The notes beneath the pieces are model-generated. The model made no database searches, was not told where the DNA came from, and was given only the letters and a program-made list of their open reading frames with translations. The translations under genes were made by a program, and so were the position numbers. Shown piece by piece: positions 37,481 to 48,049 of a stretch of 64,000 bases of DNA. Source of the DNA: Tillus elongatus (Eukaryota > Arthropoda > Insecta > Coleoptera > Cleridae); the NCBI GenBank assembly GCA_964006375.1, contig OZ023270.1, positions 59,588,288 to 59,652,287 on the forward strand, in the 5' to 3' direction. Position 1 is the stretch's first letter; every line of letters begins with the position of its first letter.

Positions 37481-39721
37481 TGTGAACAAACTTTTAAGTT
37501 GAAAATAGAGACCCAAGCGTTTGTAATAGTGAAAAAATGTAGACCCTCGCAAAAATTATCTGGAACTATAATGCCCAATATAGTATCATTTATGTCCGTA
37601 ACAAACTAGATGTCAGGCTGATGGTGGAATATTGTACCTGTGTTTTACTTCTCTAGATTCAACAATTGTTAGTCAATGTGATGGATTATTGCTCTGTGGC
37701 AATTATCATCCTTCTTTGAGTATTTCTATTGATACTGCAATTAATTACACATTTTTAGCTGATTCTGTATATTTTAAAAAGCTAATTATGTTTCAATCAA
37801 TAGTTATTTATTCTGTTGCCTAGGACTGTATCTTAAACTTTTCAAATGTAGATACTGTTGTAGATGTATTTTATGACATTTTGTGCGTTTGCTTGGTGAG
37901 GTTTGTATCAGTGCTGAAAATTATTCGAACTTCTTTTGCTGTTTAATAAATAGTTAAAGTCTAATTTATAGTAAGAAAGCTGCTCAAAAAATATAAAAAC
38001 TCCCATAGTTTATCAGAGCTCCAGGATTTCAGGTTTCTTCAAAATGAATGCAAAGATCTTGCCAAACAACTTTATATTAGTGACATAGACAAGATAGAAT
38101 CTAATATTGTCCATTATCCATCTTCATTCTGGAAATTTTACAGATCAACCACTAACGTTGACAGGGTTCCATCTTTCATGCTCTATAATGACTCATCTGC
38201 TAGTACCCCACAACATATAGCAAACCTTTTTGCTTTTTACATAAGGACGATTTATAAAGATCCTACAATTCCGACATCATCTTTGGAACCTGAAACTACA
38301 GCTGACATTAACTGCATCATTATTTCTGATGAGGAAATTCTGTCTGTGTTAGTAAACTTACAAGTTAATAAAGGTTGCTGGTCCAGATCAGATATCACCT
38401 ATTCTCTTTAGAGAATGTTCTTATGCTCTTGCAAGACCTCTCAGTCTAATCTTCAATCGTTTCACTTTATTCTGGCATTTTTCCAGATGGCTTTAAAATC
38501 GCAGATGCTATTCCTATCTTTAAGTGATGTAGCCGATCACATGTCATAAATTATAAGTATGTGAGATGAATGTGATTCTGATTCTCAAATTTTCCTCCAA
38601 ACAAATCATTGTTGAAGAATAACATGGTTTCCTTACAGGTAGGTCAACTTCAACAAACTTGTTTTATTTTACTAACTATATAATTTCATCCTTGGAAAGT
38701 GGTAGTAAAGTACACTCTGCCTATACTGATTGAAGCATAGCTTTCGATTCTGTAAACCATTCTCTGTTAATTCAGAAATTATATACATATGGCATTAGAG
38801 ATCTGCTGGCTCTATTCGTATCTTGAAAGCAGAACTATTAGACTTAAATTTAGTGAGTGTTACTCTGATTTTATATATGGTACTTCTGGGATTCCACAAG
38901 GTTCACACCTTGGGCCACTTCTATTCAACAGTTTCGTCAATGATATTGGGATGTGCTTCAGGTCACCTTACTTAATATTTGTAAATGATCTAAAAATTTT
39001 CGCTTCCGTCTATACTGCTGCTGAAATGTCTGCCCTTGCCCATTATTTGGAGTGCTTGTCTTCATTATGCCATACAAATCATCTTCACTTGAATATCAAT
39101 AAGTGTTTAAGATGCAGTTTTCCCTCTCAGTTTACCACTGCAGATTCCGATTATCTCATAGATGGCATCTCCTTGAGTTGGGTTGATACTGTTCGTGATT
39201 TGGGTGTCAAGTTGGATTCGCAACTTAGGATGTCACTTCACATTGATGCCATAACTACAAGAGCTGCAATAATGTTGGGTCTGATAACTAGAATCACTTA
39301 TCTTTTTAGCAGTGTCTTTACACTGACCATCCTCTATTCATTGGTTGTACGGTCTCAATTTGATTATTGTTCAGTGATTTGGTCACCTCACTACGCTGTG
39401 CACATTGATACAACTGGAAATGTTCAGCGAAGATTTGTCAAAACTTTGTGTTATAGAAATGCCAAGTGCTTTTACGATTATAGTTACAGTTTAATGCTTT
39501 CTTATTTTGATCTACATTCCCTTCATACCATGCATATTCTCTTCGACCCATGTTTCTTTTACAAAGTTCTTAATGGGAATTATAGATAGCTGTGATATCC
39601 TATCTTAATTCAGAATTACAGTTGGTGCACATACTATTCGTAATCCTGGCACGCTGGATAAGGAATTTCACCTAACTATGGCAAATGCAGCCCTCTCAGC
39701 AGAGTAGTTAATAGTAACAAC

Positions 39722-40553
39722 TAGAGGTGTGCGAAGCTTCGAAATTTCGAACCGAACCCGAACTCGAACCGAACCTTCGGTTCGAAAATACGTTCGCACT
39801 AGCGATGTTGAAGTTCGAAATATGTAATTTTCCAAAATAGTTCGAAGTTCGTTGCTCAAAAATATTTCGAAATTTAACTTTACAGGCATTCTATGCTGCC
39901 AAAGATAGCGAAGCTGCGGCCCCGTTAACTCGGTAGCGGCGCTTTAAACTCGTTATCGGTCTCATTGAATGGATAGCATAATTTTAGGAGATTTCACTCA
40001 TGCATATTTTTGACAGTTGGTGGGCACATTGTGACACTACGGAGCCATTTATCAATAACATAATTATTTTTCTTATATATCCTAGCCTCCCAACACCTTC
40101 TTCAGTAACAACATTATGATGGCGGTGTTCGAAAGCGATCGGTAACGTAAAGTTTCAGAATTTATGAGGATAATTGCAGATTGACTTTGGAAAACACTGG
40201 TTTCAACATAATTTATTTCACCATGAGCCAAAACGATCAGCACCAGAAGGCATTATCACCCAATCCACCTCAAAATTTGCCGAACTCTTCCTTTTTGTTA
40301 AAAGAATGGGAATCTTTCACATATCAAATATTGTATGGTACAATATTCCTAAATTTTGTGTTTAAGGAAATGATATATATGAACACTGAAGAATTTTGGG
40401 TAGTTCGATGTTCGATTTTAACATTCTAAGAAGTTCGAAGTTCGACTGTGAACCTTAGACATACTATTTCAGAGGTTCGAAGTTCGAGGCAACATATTTG
40501 CTTGGGTTCGTTCATAGTTCGGTTCGAACAAAACATGGGTTCGCACACCTCTA
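39722..40553. mobile_element. Non-autonomous hAT element (MITE-like), 832 bp
   Basis: The ends TAGAGGTGTGCGAAGCTTCG and, reverse-complemented, TAGAGGTGTGCGAA are flanked by the exact 8-bp duplication gtaacaac (39714-39721, 40554-40561). Subterminal 'gttcgaa' words are numerous at both sides. It is the same family as 5748-6797 but about 220 bp shorter. It is inserted into the 3' UTR of a LINE, so it is younger than that LINE. Confidence 0.95.
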
Positions 40554-40630
40554 GTAACAACTGCTCTTGTTCGGAGTTTGATAGATTTCGCATGGTATAT
40601 AGCCATGTAGAGTTCAAATATTGAAATATT

Positions 40631-40631
<1 letters not shown>

Positions 40632-40674
<43 letters not shown>
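40632..40674 (+). repeat. (ATT)n tail of the LINE
   Basis: About 14 ATT units at the 3' end of the LINE at 37490-40674. Confidence 0.95.
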
Positions 40675-40675
40675 G

Positions 40676-41431
40676 TTTTTGCTCATCTAAACCTGTAGAA
40701 CTTTTTCGTTGTAAATTATGTAAAATGCGTTAATAATAATAATTATTATATATTTATGCAGAGGGTGGAATACCGGGCCTAAGTACACGCTTTATAATTA
40801 TGGCAAAAGCCGTAGTGGTGATCACTTAAGATATCCAATTTTCACACTACTTCCTAGGCTGACTATTCCTTTTGAGCCTCTTATCCCACTCGAAGCTCTT
40901 ACCCCTCTGTAGCATAAGTAAATATTTAAAGATCATATAAACAAGCCAACTAGATTTCTTGGTTAATAATCCAAGTTCACTGGTTAACTTAAAAAACATA
41001 GTTAACTTAGTAAATACAGATGTAGAGACTTCTTTGACTTCACAATTAATGAATAAGTAGTTGCCAAAAAAGTTTGCTTAGTTTTTAGGTTTTAAACATA
41101 TACTAATAAAAAACTATTGCACAATAAAAAGAACAAAAGGTACCTACTTAAATTCAAGGCTTAGCAGAATCTTTTGAATTAGTGAATAGACTAATGCTAA
41201 ATTATTTGTCATGATTATTTGCAAAAACAAGAACTAAAGATAGTGACAATAAAAATTTAAAAATAATTATTGTACAAACATATTGAAAATTCATACTGTT
41301 TTATTCAATTATCAAAAAATAATAAATCAAAAAGATGTTAATTTTAATTTGAAAATCTGATTAAATTTAATGACTTATGTCAGGTTTTCCTATCTGACAA
41401 CAACTGTCTACAAAGTGTTGTGTTATTTATA
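40676..41431. other. Intron sequence, nothing recognised
   Basis: AT-rich, no supported gene or repeat. Confidence 0.4.
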
Positions 41432-41433
41432 TA

Positions 41434-43234
41434 CAGTAAGTCCTCGCATAACATAGTCGCATTTAGCATTGTTTCATTATAGCGTCGCAATTTGTTGTAG
41501 GCAAATGTATCGTTTAACGTTGAAACTGATTCGGTATAACATTGTTATTCTAAAAAAGTTATCACGAACTTGATAAGCCGGGAAAGATTAACTAGCCTAA
41601 TTAACAATCAGAGACTGCAGTCATCCAGTTTGCAGGGGGTTAAAATACTGCAATTGTGCACTAGTAAATATATTTTATATTTACCCGAGTGCAGCGGGCT
41701 CACGTTGAAGACGCGACCGTGCCCGCTGGCACACCGACCGGTGGAAGGAGGGGGACACCTGCCGGCGTCAGGTCAGGTCACAGAGAGAGGTTCAGTAGCT
41801 CCACCGCCGTTCGCTGGTTGTCTACGTGAACTGTTGGTATCGAGAAGATTCCGCTAGCGTAACTGCTTTACGCTATTCCGCTATTATTAGGTTCCGAAAT
41901 TGGATCAAGGTGGAAGGCCCGGTCAAAGCAGGTGCACCAGGTCGCGAGGTAGCAGCCATGAGATTAGCCAAGTGGCTCAGTTTGATTCCATGAGGCCCAG
42001 GTATCTGGAGTTTATGAACAGGCCTGCAGAACTAGGGGACTACATTCCCGAGTTCTGGTTCCCCGGGATCGCAAGGGTAAGTGGCTAAGCTAGAGGGATT
42101 TATGTCGGTATCGTTGTGGTGAATGCACCATCGAAACCAGTTAAAAACAGCCCTCCGGGTGGCCACCCCCTGTGTTGCCGTCAGGGAGTAACTTTCTTTA
42201 ATAGATTTTCTTGCTACCCCGAACTGCGTATCAAGACCCCGACCGTTGCAGAAGTTGTCGTGTGACTTACCCTCCGTGTCATCTGTAAATATCTTGGTTA
42301 AAGTCACCGAACCCCCTCTGCCTCTGGTTCCCCATAACTACTTTGTACATAATTTCTAGTAAACGGAATCCCTTTGTAAATATATTCTATTTTAATTTAC
42401 CCGATATTTCAATTAATCTCTCCAGAATATCCACCCAAGTGAACTTTAACAATAGCTCTCTAATAAAGACCATAACCAGAAGTCCCAGGGGACTTTGTCC
42501 TAACTTAGGAGGACCCTGTCTCCACTAGAATCTACCCTGGGCTTGTGTGTACATCGACGGTGACTTGGGAAGGGGGGTGAGTATCCCGAGAGAGCGCGTC
42601 TACTCTCTGAAAAAACAACTTTATAGACGCTGGCGCTCGAGAATTATCCCGTAGTAAAGCTGTCTCCCGTAACTCATCCCGAAAATTCCCCATATTAGGG
42701 AAAACTAGTATTAACCCCCGACCACCCAAAGTGGCCGTCACAAAGTCTAAAATAGGTAAAAAAGGAGTACATAATGTATTGTAGACTATAGTCATGTACA
42801 TAGTATAGTATAGTATAGTATATTTTGTCTACAATGGTACAATGTGTCATACAAATAAGCTCTTGCTTGTATATGCAATAAACACAATTTTGATATGCCT
42901 AATTAATTGCCAAGAGTTCTCTGGAACTGTCACCATAAATTTTCTTAAAATTTCAACTTCATAAGAATATCTCCTTCTCACCAATACTTCCACTAACTCT
43001 CCGTCTTTCAACCTCTATTTTGGTATTTTCTTCTTCATCTACGGTCTGATTATGACATAAAATTCAATCTTAAATTACTATATATAATATATGTTTTTTT
43101 CTAAATTCTTTAGCAGTCACAAATATGTACATATTATGTATGTACATGTTCATTCCCAATGATTAGTTTTATGTCGCTTCAGTTTACGTCGCAATTGTTA
43201 GGTCACTAACTAGGATGCAAGCGTGGACTTGCTA
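41434..43234. mobile_element. Possible TA-flanked DNA element with divergent TIRs
   Basis: The left end is CAGTAAGTCCTCGCATAAC after TA (41432-41433). The right end, reverse-complemented, is TAGCAAGTCCACGCTTGC and is followed by TA (43235-43236). 'gtcgcaatt' lies about 60 bp inside both ends. The ends are similar but not identical, and the interior contains a foreign-looking GC-rich segment (41690-42560). A Tc1/mariner MITE with a later insertion is the simplest reading. Confidence 0.45.
41690..42560. other. GC-rich segment of unknown origin
   Basis: This block has base composition and CpG content unlike its surroundings. A + strand frame at 41900-42085 reads MRPRYLEFMNRPAELGDYIP then EFWFPGIARVSG; I do not recognise it. 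The rest has no clear frame. It could be part of an LTR element or a captured unique fragment; neither is demonstrated. Confidence 0.3.
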
Positions 43235-43236
43235 TA

Positions 43237-43734
43237 TCGCAAATTTAGACATGACAGTTCAGTTTGCGATGATTAGAATCCCATCCACGAAATATATGTA
43301 ATATATTTTCCGCAATGTAATTTAAAGTAAAAAAAAAATAAGAAAATTAATAAATAAATTTAAACTGGCACAATATTATTCAACTAATGGCCAAAAAAGA
43401 GCATTGGAAAAACCATATTGCTTGAAATAAAATATAGTGTAATGTATATGCCTATACAACTGTAATAAGACCCATAATTAACGATGGAGCTTTAGTTACA
43501 GAGCAGGCAATTAAAATTCCCTTTGGGATACAAATACTAGGCAGCATCACTAGAAACATGGTAAGTACAAATCTGGGAATCAATCTCAACCCACCCCCTC
43601 TAGAATATATATTGAAAGTAAAGGTTTGAATGGGGAAAGAGAGACAAATGTGTAATGAAACTGGAAAATAATATATGATCGAAGGAATACCAAAATTACC
43701 AGCAAAACAAAGTATCCACTAATAGGTTAGGTTA
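43237..43734. other. Intron sequence, nothing recognised
   Basis: AT-rich, without supported gene. Confidence 0.4.
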
Positions 43735-44948
43735 GATTGTGAGTAAGCAATTACAGTCCCCCCACTGCGACCTTCAGGTGTATTGTGCCTCATGTCTAAT
43801 TGTCCTATATATCCAGATCTCTGGGTCTGGTCAAAGAGAAGGTGTCTGGTTCTGTTGCAGAAACAAGAACATAGCACGTGCTCTGCTGTTTCGTCACTCT
43901 CCATACATGGCCGGCACTAGGTTTCTTGTCAGAGCCCATTCTGTGCATGTGGTGACGCAAGCGGCAGTAGGCCGGCCAGAGTCCTCAGTTGTTGCCTGTT
44001 TAACTTTAGAAGTTTTTTAGCGCTTAACTCTGTAAGGTCTTACAAGTGTGCTAATCCTGGCAGATTTTGCCATTGATGAATTGTCATTCCATACATCCAG
44101 GTCTTTAAAGTGGGTTTTACTGCGCATGAGAATATCGCTGGCGCAGGTTCTGGTCAGATATAGCCCTTTGCGCCGCCCCTCCTGTCAAGAGTTTCGGCCG
44201 CTACATTCAAGGTCCGAGTGCCCCGGTATTTTCATTCATTATAGCTGCCCAGTTCATTGAGGGCAGTCTTGCAGCCCCATACCGTTTCCGAAAATATATT
44301 AATCGATCTCTGTGTGAAACGGTTTTGCTTAATCTCCCTTGCACACATCTCGATGGCATATACTTCTGCCTGGTGTATGGTTGCATATTTTCCGAGGCTA
44401 GTTGACAATCTTGCATTGGTGCTGTTCCCATATGCGCCGGCTCCTGCCCCTGACTTGGTTTTGGAGCTGTCTGTGTACCAACAGAGATCTGCTCCCAATA
44501 GGGATGTTTTATTTCATTCCCAGTCCTCACTTTCTGGAAGGTCGGTCTTGAAAGACAGGTCTCTACTGATCTTAGTAGGCATCAGATTTGAGGCCATTCC
44601 CAGAACCTCTGACTTCCAATGTCACTGTTTGTTTTAGTCTGTACATTGTCCACCTAGCCTCCCTCTCCAGAAAAAAATGAATAGGTGGAATGTTTAGGAC
44701 TTCGAGGGCGGCTGATGGAGCAGTGCTCAACGTACACATTATCATCAGACATGCATGTCTCTATAGCTGAGCCAGTTTGGCCCTCGCGGTACCACAAAGA
44801 GCCTTAGGCCACCAAACTATCATTGATCTGACAATCACTACATAAAGCCAATACATCTGTTGTGTGTTTGTTTCCCAGTTGTTCCCACAGATCCTTCAGC
44901 ATGTCCACGGGGAGAGCTTGGCACTGCAAATTACATTCTCCAACTGTA
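43735..44948 (-). mobile_element. RNase H-type LINE, 3' half, minus strand
   Basis: Reading from 44948 leftwards on the minus strand: decayed thumb (WLYVVIVRSMIVWWPKA, STAPSAALEVLNIPPIH), then RNase H. The RNase H part includes DLCWYTDSSKTKSG (first Asp of the fold), AYGNSTNARLSTSLGKYATI and HQAEVYAIEMCAREI (the conserved Glu). A C-terminal knuckle, ESDETAEHVLCSCF, follows at about 43860. Its 5' part lies on the far side of the DD41D element, at 47845-48049. A homologous RNase H is at 50240-50640. Confidence 0.82.
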
Positions 44949-45686
44949 CAGGTGGGCAACTTAGAATGGTCGTTGGTCATATCTCATAAATGGTTCACCG
45001 TACAGCTTCTGAAAAAAAACTGTAATGGAAAGTTACCGTAATAAATCGCTGAAAACTATTTAAGTTTCTAAAACCACCGCTAGAGGATGTAAGAATCACT
45101 GCTGGTCGGAAAATTGCGATTTTCATCACATTTTCGCCAATTAAGTAGTATTTTTCACATACACAGAATAATGGTCAAGCAACGGATGTTGTTTTTTGTC
45201 TCGCATAATTTTTCATATTTTCAAAAATAAAGTAGTGGGGAGACGTTGAATGTTTTTTTTTTCAATTGCTAATTACTACGGTTTAGCTTGATGGAATGTG
45301 ATGTGTTTGGACTCTTTGGAAAGAACTTTTCTTGGTCTACCATTTGCACTCATTACAGGTTTCCTCTGTATCTTACGTACAGCGAGAGAGGGCATTGTTT
45401 GAATAGTTAGGTTATGTTGCTGTTTTTCTGAAAAAAATCAAATGCAACAGTATATCGATAATAACACAGTAGAATAGGCTACAAAAGACTGAAGCCACCA
45501 GTGAACACTGCAGGTCGATATCATTGCTCTAGCGTTAGATATTAGCGATCGAAGTTGGAACTACGAATTACCACCTCTTGATAACAAGGAAGCAACAATA
45601 AAATAACAGATGAAGTTTAACAAAAAACATTTATCCCACTGATGTAATGAGATAAAAACGTCCCCATAAATAAAAATCTAAAAAAC

Positions 45687-46175
45687 TCAAATCAGGCGAC
45701 CTAGCTGGTCAAAGAACCAGACTTCTTCCAATCCAACAGGAAACGCCTGATCTAAGATATGTCTCACATTTGAACAATAATATGCTGGACAGCCATCGTG
45801 TTGGCGAATCATATTGCGACGAGTCGTTAGAGGTACGTTTTCCAACAACAGTGGCAATTCATTTCTCAGAAAATAGAGATATCGCTGCCCATTCAATAGT
45901 GCATTGAAAATGTCGGGTCGAATTATCTGTCCACTACCACACCAAACGTTAATAGACCAACGGCCGTGATGTTGCACTTTATTAATCCAACACGTATTCT
46001 TCTGCGACAAATAGTGCATATTGTGCCTATTTAGCTACCGTCATTGTGAAATATACCATCATCTGACCACAAAATCCTTGAAAATACTCCGACATCTTCT
46101 TGCAGCATGTCCAATAACTAGTTACCAAAGTTCAACCGTTCATCGAAACAGACAATTCCAAGTTCTGACATCGAA
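45687..46175 (-). pseudogene. DD41D-like transposase of element B, catalytic part
   Basis: Minus strand: ERLNFGN, LLDMLQEDVGVFSRILWSDD (first Asp region), a frameshift, then MHYLSQKNTCWINKVQHHGR, WSINVWCGSGQIIRPDIF, LNGQRYLYFLRNELPLLLEN, VPLTTRRNMI and QHDGCPAYYCSNVRHILDQA (second Asp). A decayed third-Asp region FFDQLGRLI ends it. It is related to the transposase of element A but is a distinct subfamily. Several frame defects. Confidence 0.82.
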
Positions 46176-46199
46176 ACATATACATATACTCATGATAGG

Positions 46200-46554
46200 C
46201 CCCCAGACGGTCTATGGTCGGACATGACAAGGATCGATCCCGCTGCCGACCGCACGGGGCAAAACAGGGCTCGTGCGACGGACAACGCTAACGTCGACCG
46301 CCTAATAAAGTCACATTGTTTTGAGCCTTTCAACTTCCGGAACTCCTATAGGTATCATTGCCACATTTGTCTAGAAATGATATGGCTTTTGAGTCATTCA
46401 GGCATAATCCCACGGATGGTAGCTCGCACCACCGCCCCCTCGAGCGAGTGCGTGAACCAAGTGTCCGAACCTGAGGTTCCTCTCGTACTGAGCAAAATTA
46501 CTATCGCAACGACGAGTCATCAGTATAGTAAAACTAACCTGTCTCACGACGGTC
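46200..46554 (-). rRNA. 28S rRNA 3'-region fragment (pseudogene)
   Basis: The reverse complement reads GACCGTCGTGAGACAGGTTA, then CTGATGACTCGTCGTTGCGA, then the sarcin-ricin loop region CTCAGTACGAGAGGAACCTC (46474-46491). GTTCGGACACTTGGTTCACG and GGTGCGAGCTACCATCCGTG follow, in the order of eukaryotic 28S rRNA, and a GC-rich 3' tail runs to about 46200. It is a small piece, about 355 bp, not a functional rDNA unit. It sits within the transposase of element B. The tail beyond the conserved core is variable between taxa, so its end is approximate. Confidence 0.9.
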
Positions 46555-46779
46555 TATCCCGGGTATCTCAGATACCAAAGGGACTGAGCTCAAATGGAGC
46601 CCTATCCAAGTAAACGGGCCCCGAACACATCCACTTATGATTATTATTGTTATAATTATTAGCATTACTTTCATTATTACACACTCTCTGAATTTTCGTT
46701 TCCTGTTGACTTTCTAATGGCAAGTAATTAATCTGTATTACTGTAAGCCATAACTTACCTGTGGTCTTTCAGAGTAATT

Positions 46780-46905
46780 CGAACAGTGGTTCGAGTTCGA
46801 GTTAGTCCTAAGTCCCTGGTTATTATACGGGTACTCAGATATGGATTGGATTCGACATAGGCCAACACATTGATGACATTATCATAACCCATGCAGGTTA
46901 TCTGA
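46780..46905 (-). pseudogene. DD41D-like transposase of element B, N-terminal DNA-binding part
   Basis: Minus strand: MGYDNVINVLAYVESNPYLS then TRIITRDLGLTRTRTTVRIT and LKDH, a helix-turn-helix of the family. It belongs to the catalytic part at 45687-46175, from which it is separated by about 600 bp that includes the rRNA fragment. A GTAAGT follows the LKDH block (reverse complement at about 46755), but I regard an intron as less likely than an insertion. Confidence 0.65.
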
Positions 46906-47844
46906 GGAACAGGAGGATGCGCCAGTCAGAAAAAACTCCTTTGGAAAACTGACCACTTCCCGGATACTTCACCGCATACACCCTAACAGCAACAGTTGCA
47001 TTTCACATGCATTCAAAATATACAGCTAGCATGTCAAATGCTTGCCAGTGTTTTGTTAAATATATCGGCATGAATTACTGAGGGGTTATAGATTGTTATT
47101 TTCATTCCCGTAAGTGGTAAAGCTTTTCTACTTAACTCACTTTAATATTTTCAGTATAATTTATATCTATAAATGTAGAAAACTCCGTTGTTGCCACCTT
47201 GTTATCAAAATGTGGAAATTCGTAGTTCCAACTTTGATCACTAATATCTACTGCTAGAGCAATGATATCGAGCTGTGGTTTCCACTGGGAGCTTCAGTCT
47301 TTTGTAACCTATACTACTGTGTTGTTACTGATATACTGTTCTATTTGATTGTCTTCAGAAAAACAGCAACATAACCTAACTATTCAAACAACGCCCTCTC
47401 TCGGTGTATGTAAGATACAGACAAAACCTGGACTAAGTGCATATGGTAGACTAAGAAAAGTTATTTTCAATGAGTCCAAATTTATCAAGTTCCGTCGAGC
47501 TAAACTGTAGTAATTAGCAATTAAAAAAATAAACATTCAACGTCCCACCACTACTTTATTTTTGAAAATATCCAAAAGTATGCCAGGTAAGAAATAACAT
47601 CCTTTGCTCGTTCATTACTCTCCGTGTATCAAAAGTACCACTTAATTGGCTAAAATGTGATGAAAATCGCAACTTTCCGACCAGTAGTGGTTCTTACGCC
47701 CTCTAGCGGTGATTTTAGACACTTGAAAATAATTCCCAGCGATTTATCACTGCAACTTTCCTCATGGCGGTTTTTTTTCTCTAACTGTACAGTGAACCGT
47801 TCCTGAGATATGGTCAACGACCATTCTAAGGGGACCACCCTGTA

Positions 47845-48049
47845 CATTCCAGTTGAGCATCTTATCCAGAGCAACTCCCAGATATTTCGCCTGTGCCATA
47901 AATGGAAGTGTCTCACGCATAAGAGTAGGTGGTTTTCATTTATACAGCCTTCTTCTTCTGGTTAATGGGACAATGATGGTTTTGCAGAGGTTCACAGTCA
48001 TCTGCACACTCCGGCACCAATCATTCACTACATTTAGTGTCTCTTGAAG
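47845..48049 (-). mobile_element. RNase H-type LINE, reverse transcriptase piece on the far side of element B
   Basis: Minus strand: ALQETLNVVNDWCRSVQMTV, NLCKTIIVPLTRRRRLYK, then after a stop ETLPFMAQAKYLGVALDKML and NW. This is the segment after the catalytic box, and it continues at 44948 once element B is removed. Its 5' limit at about 48049 directly abuts a + strand LINE. Confidence 0.78.

Larger units (their letters stand above)
37490..40674 (+). mobile_element. Jockey/CR1-like LINE, with ATT-repeat tail, interrupted by a hAT MITE
   Basis: On the + strand: endonuclease remnant LLLCGNYHPSLSIS (about 37690), linker WKFYRSTTNVDRVPSFMLYN, and reverse transcriptase pieces (QVNKG, a break, PDQISPILF). 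A long open stretch (38789-39586) then carries GTSGIPQGSHLGPLLFNSFVND, IFVNDLKIFA (FVND in place of F-A-DD), LHLNINKCLRCSF, VRDLGVKLDSQLRMSLHID and SLVVRSQFDYCSVIWSPHY. After the MITE (39722-40553) the 3' UTR resumes and ends in an ATT repeat (40632-40674). The altered catalytic box suggests it is inactive. Confidence 0.85.
44949..47842 (-). mobile_element. DD41D-type mariner-like element B, long TIRs, containing a 28S rRNA fragment
   Basis: TA flanks (44947-44948 and 47843-47844). The ends are CAGGTGGGCAACTTAGAATG and, reverse-complemented, CAGGGTGGTCCCCTTAGAAT, both continuing into GGTCGTTG. The inverted repeats are very long: about 44949-45599 and 47188-47842 (about 650 bp each). The interior carries a minus-strand transposase broken by non-element DNA at about 46190-46620. 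The element is inserted in a minus-strand LINE, whose two parts flank it. Confidence 0.93.

Noticed and set aside
42030..42560. Possible solo LTR of a retrovirus-like element
   Set aside because: I could not find paired TG...CA ends, a direct duplication or a primer-binding site, so the call is not supported.
46224..46613. A 129-codon + strand frame
   Set aside because: It is antisense to the 28S rRNA fragment and arises from its GC-rich sequence.
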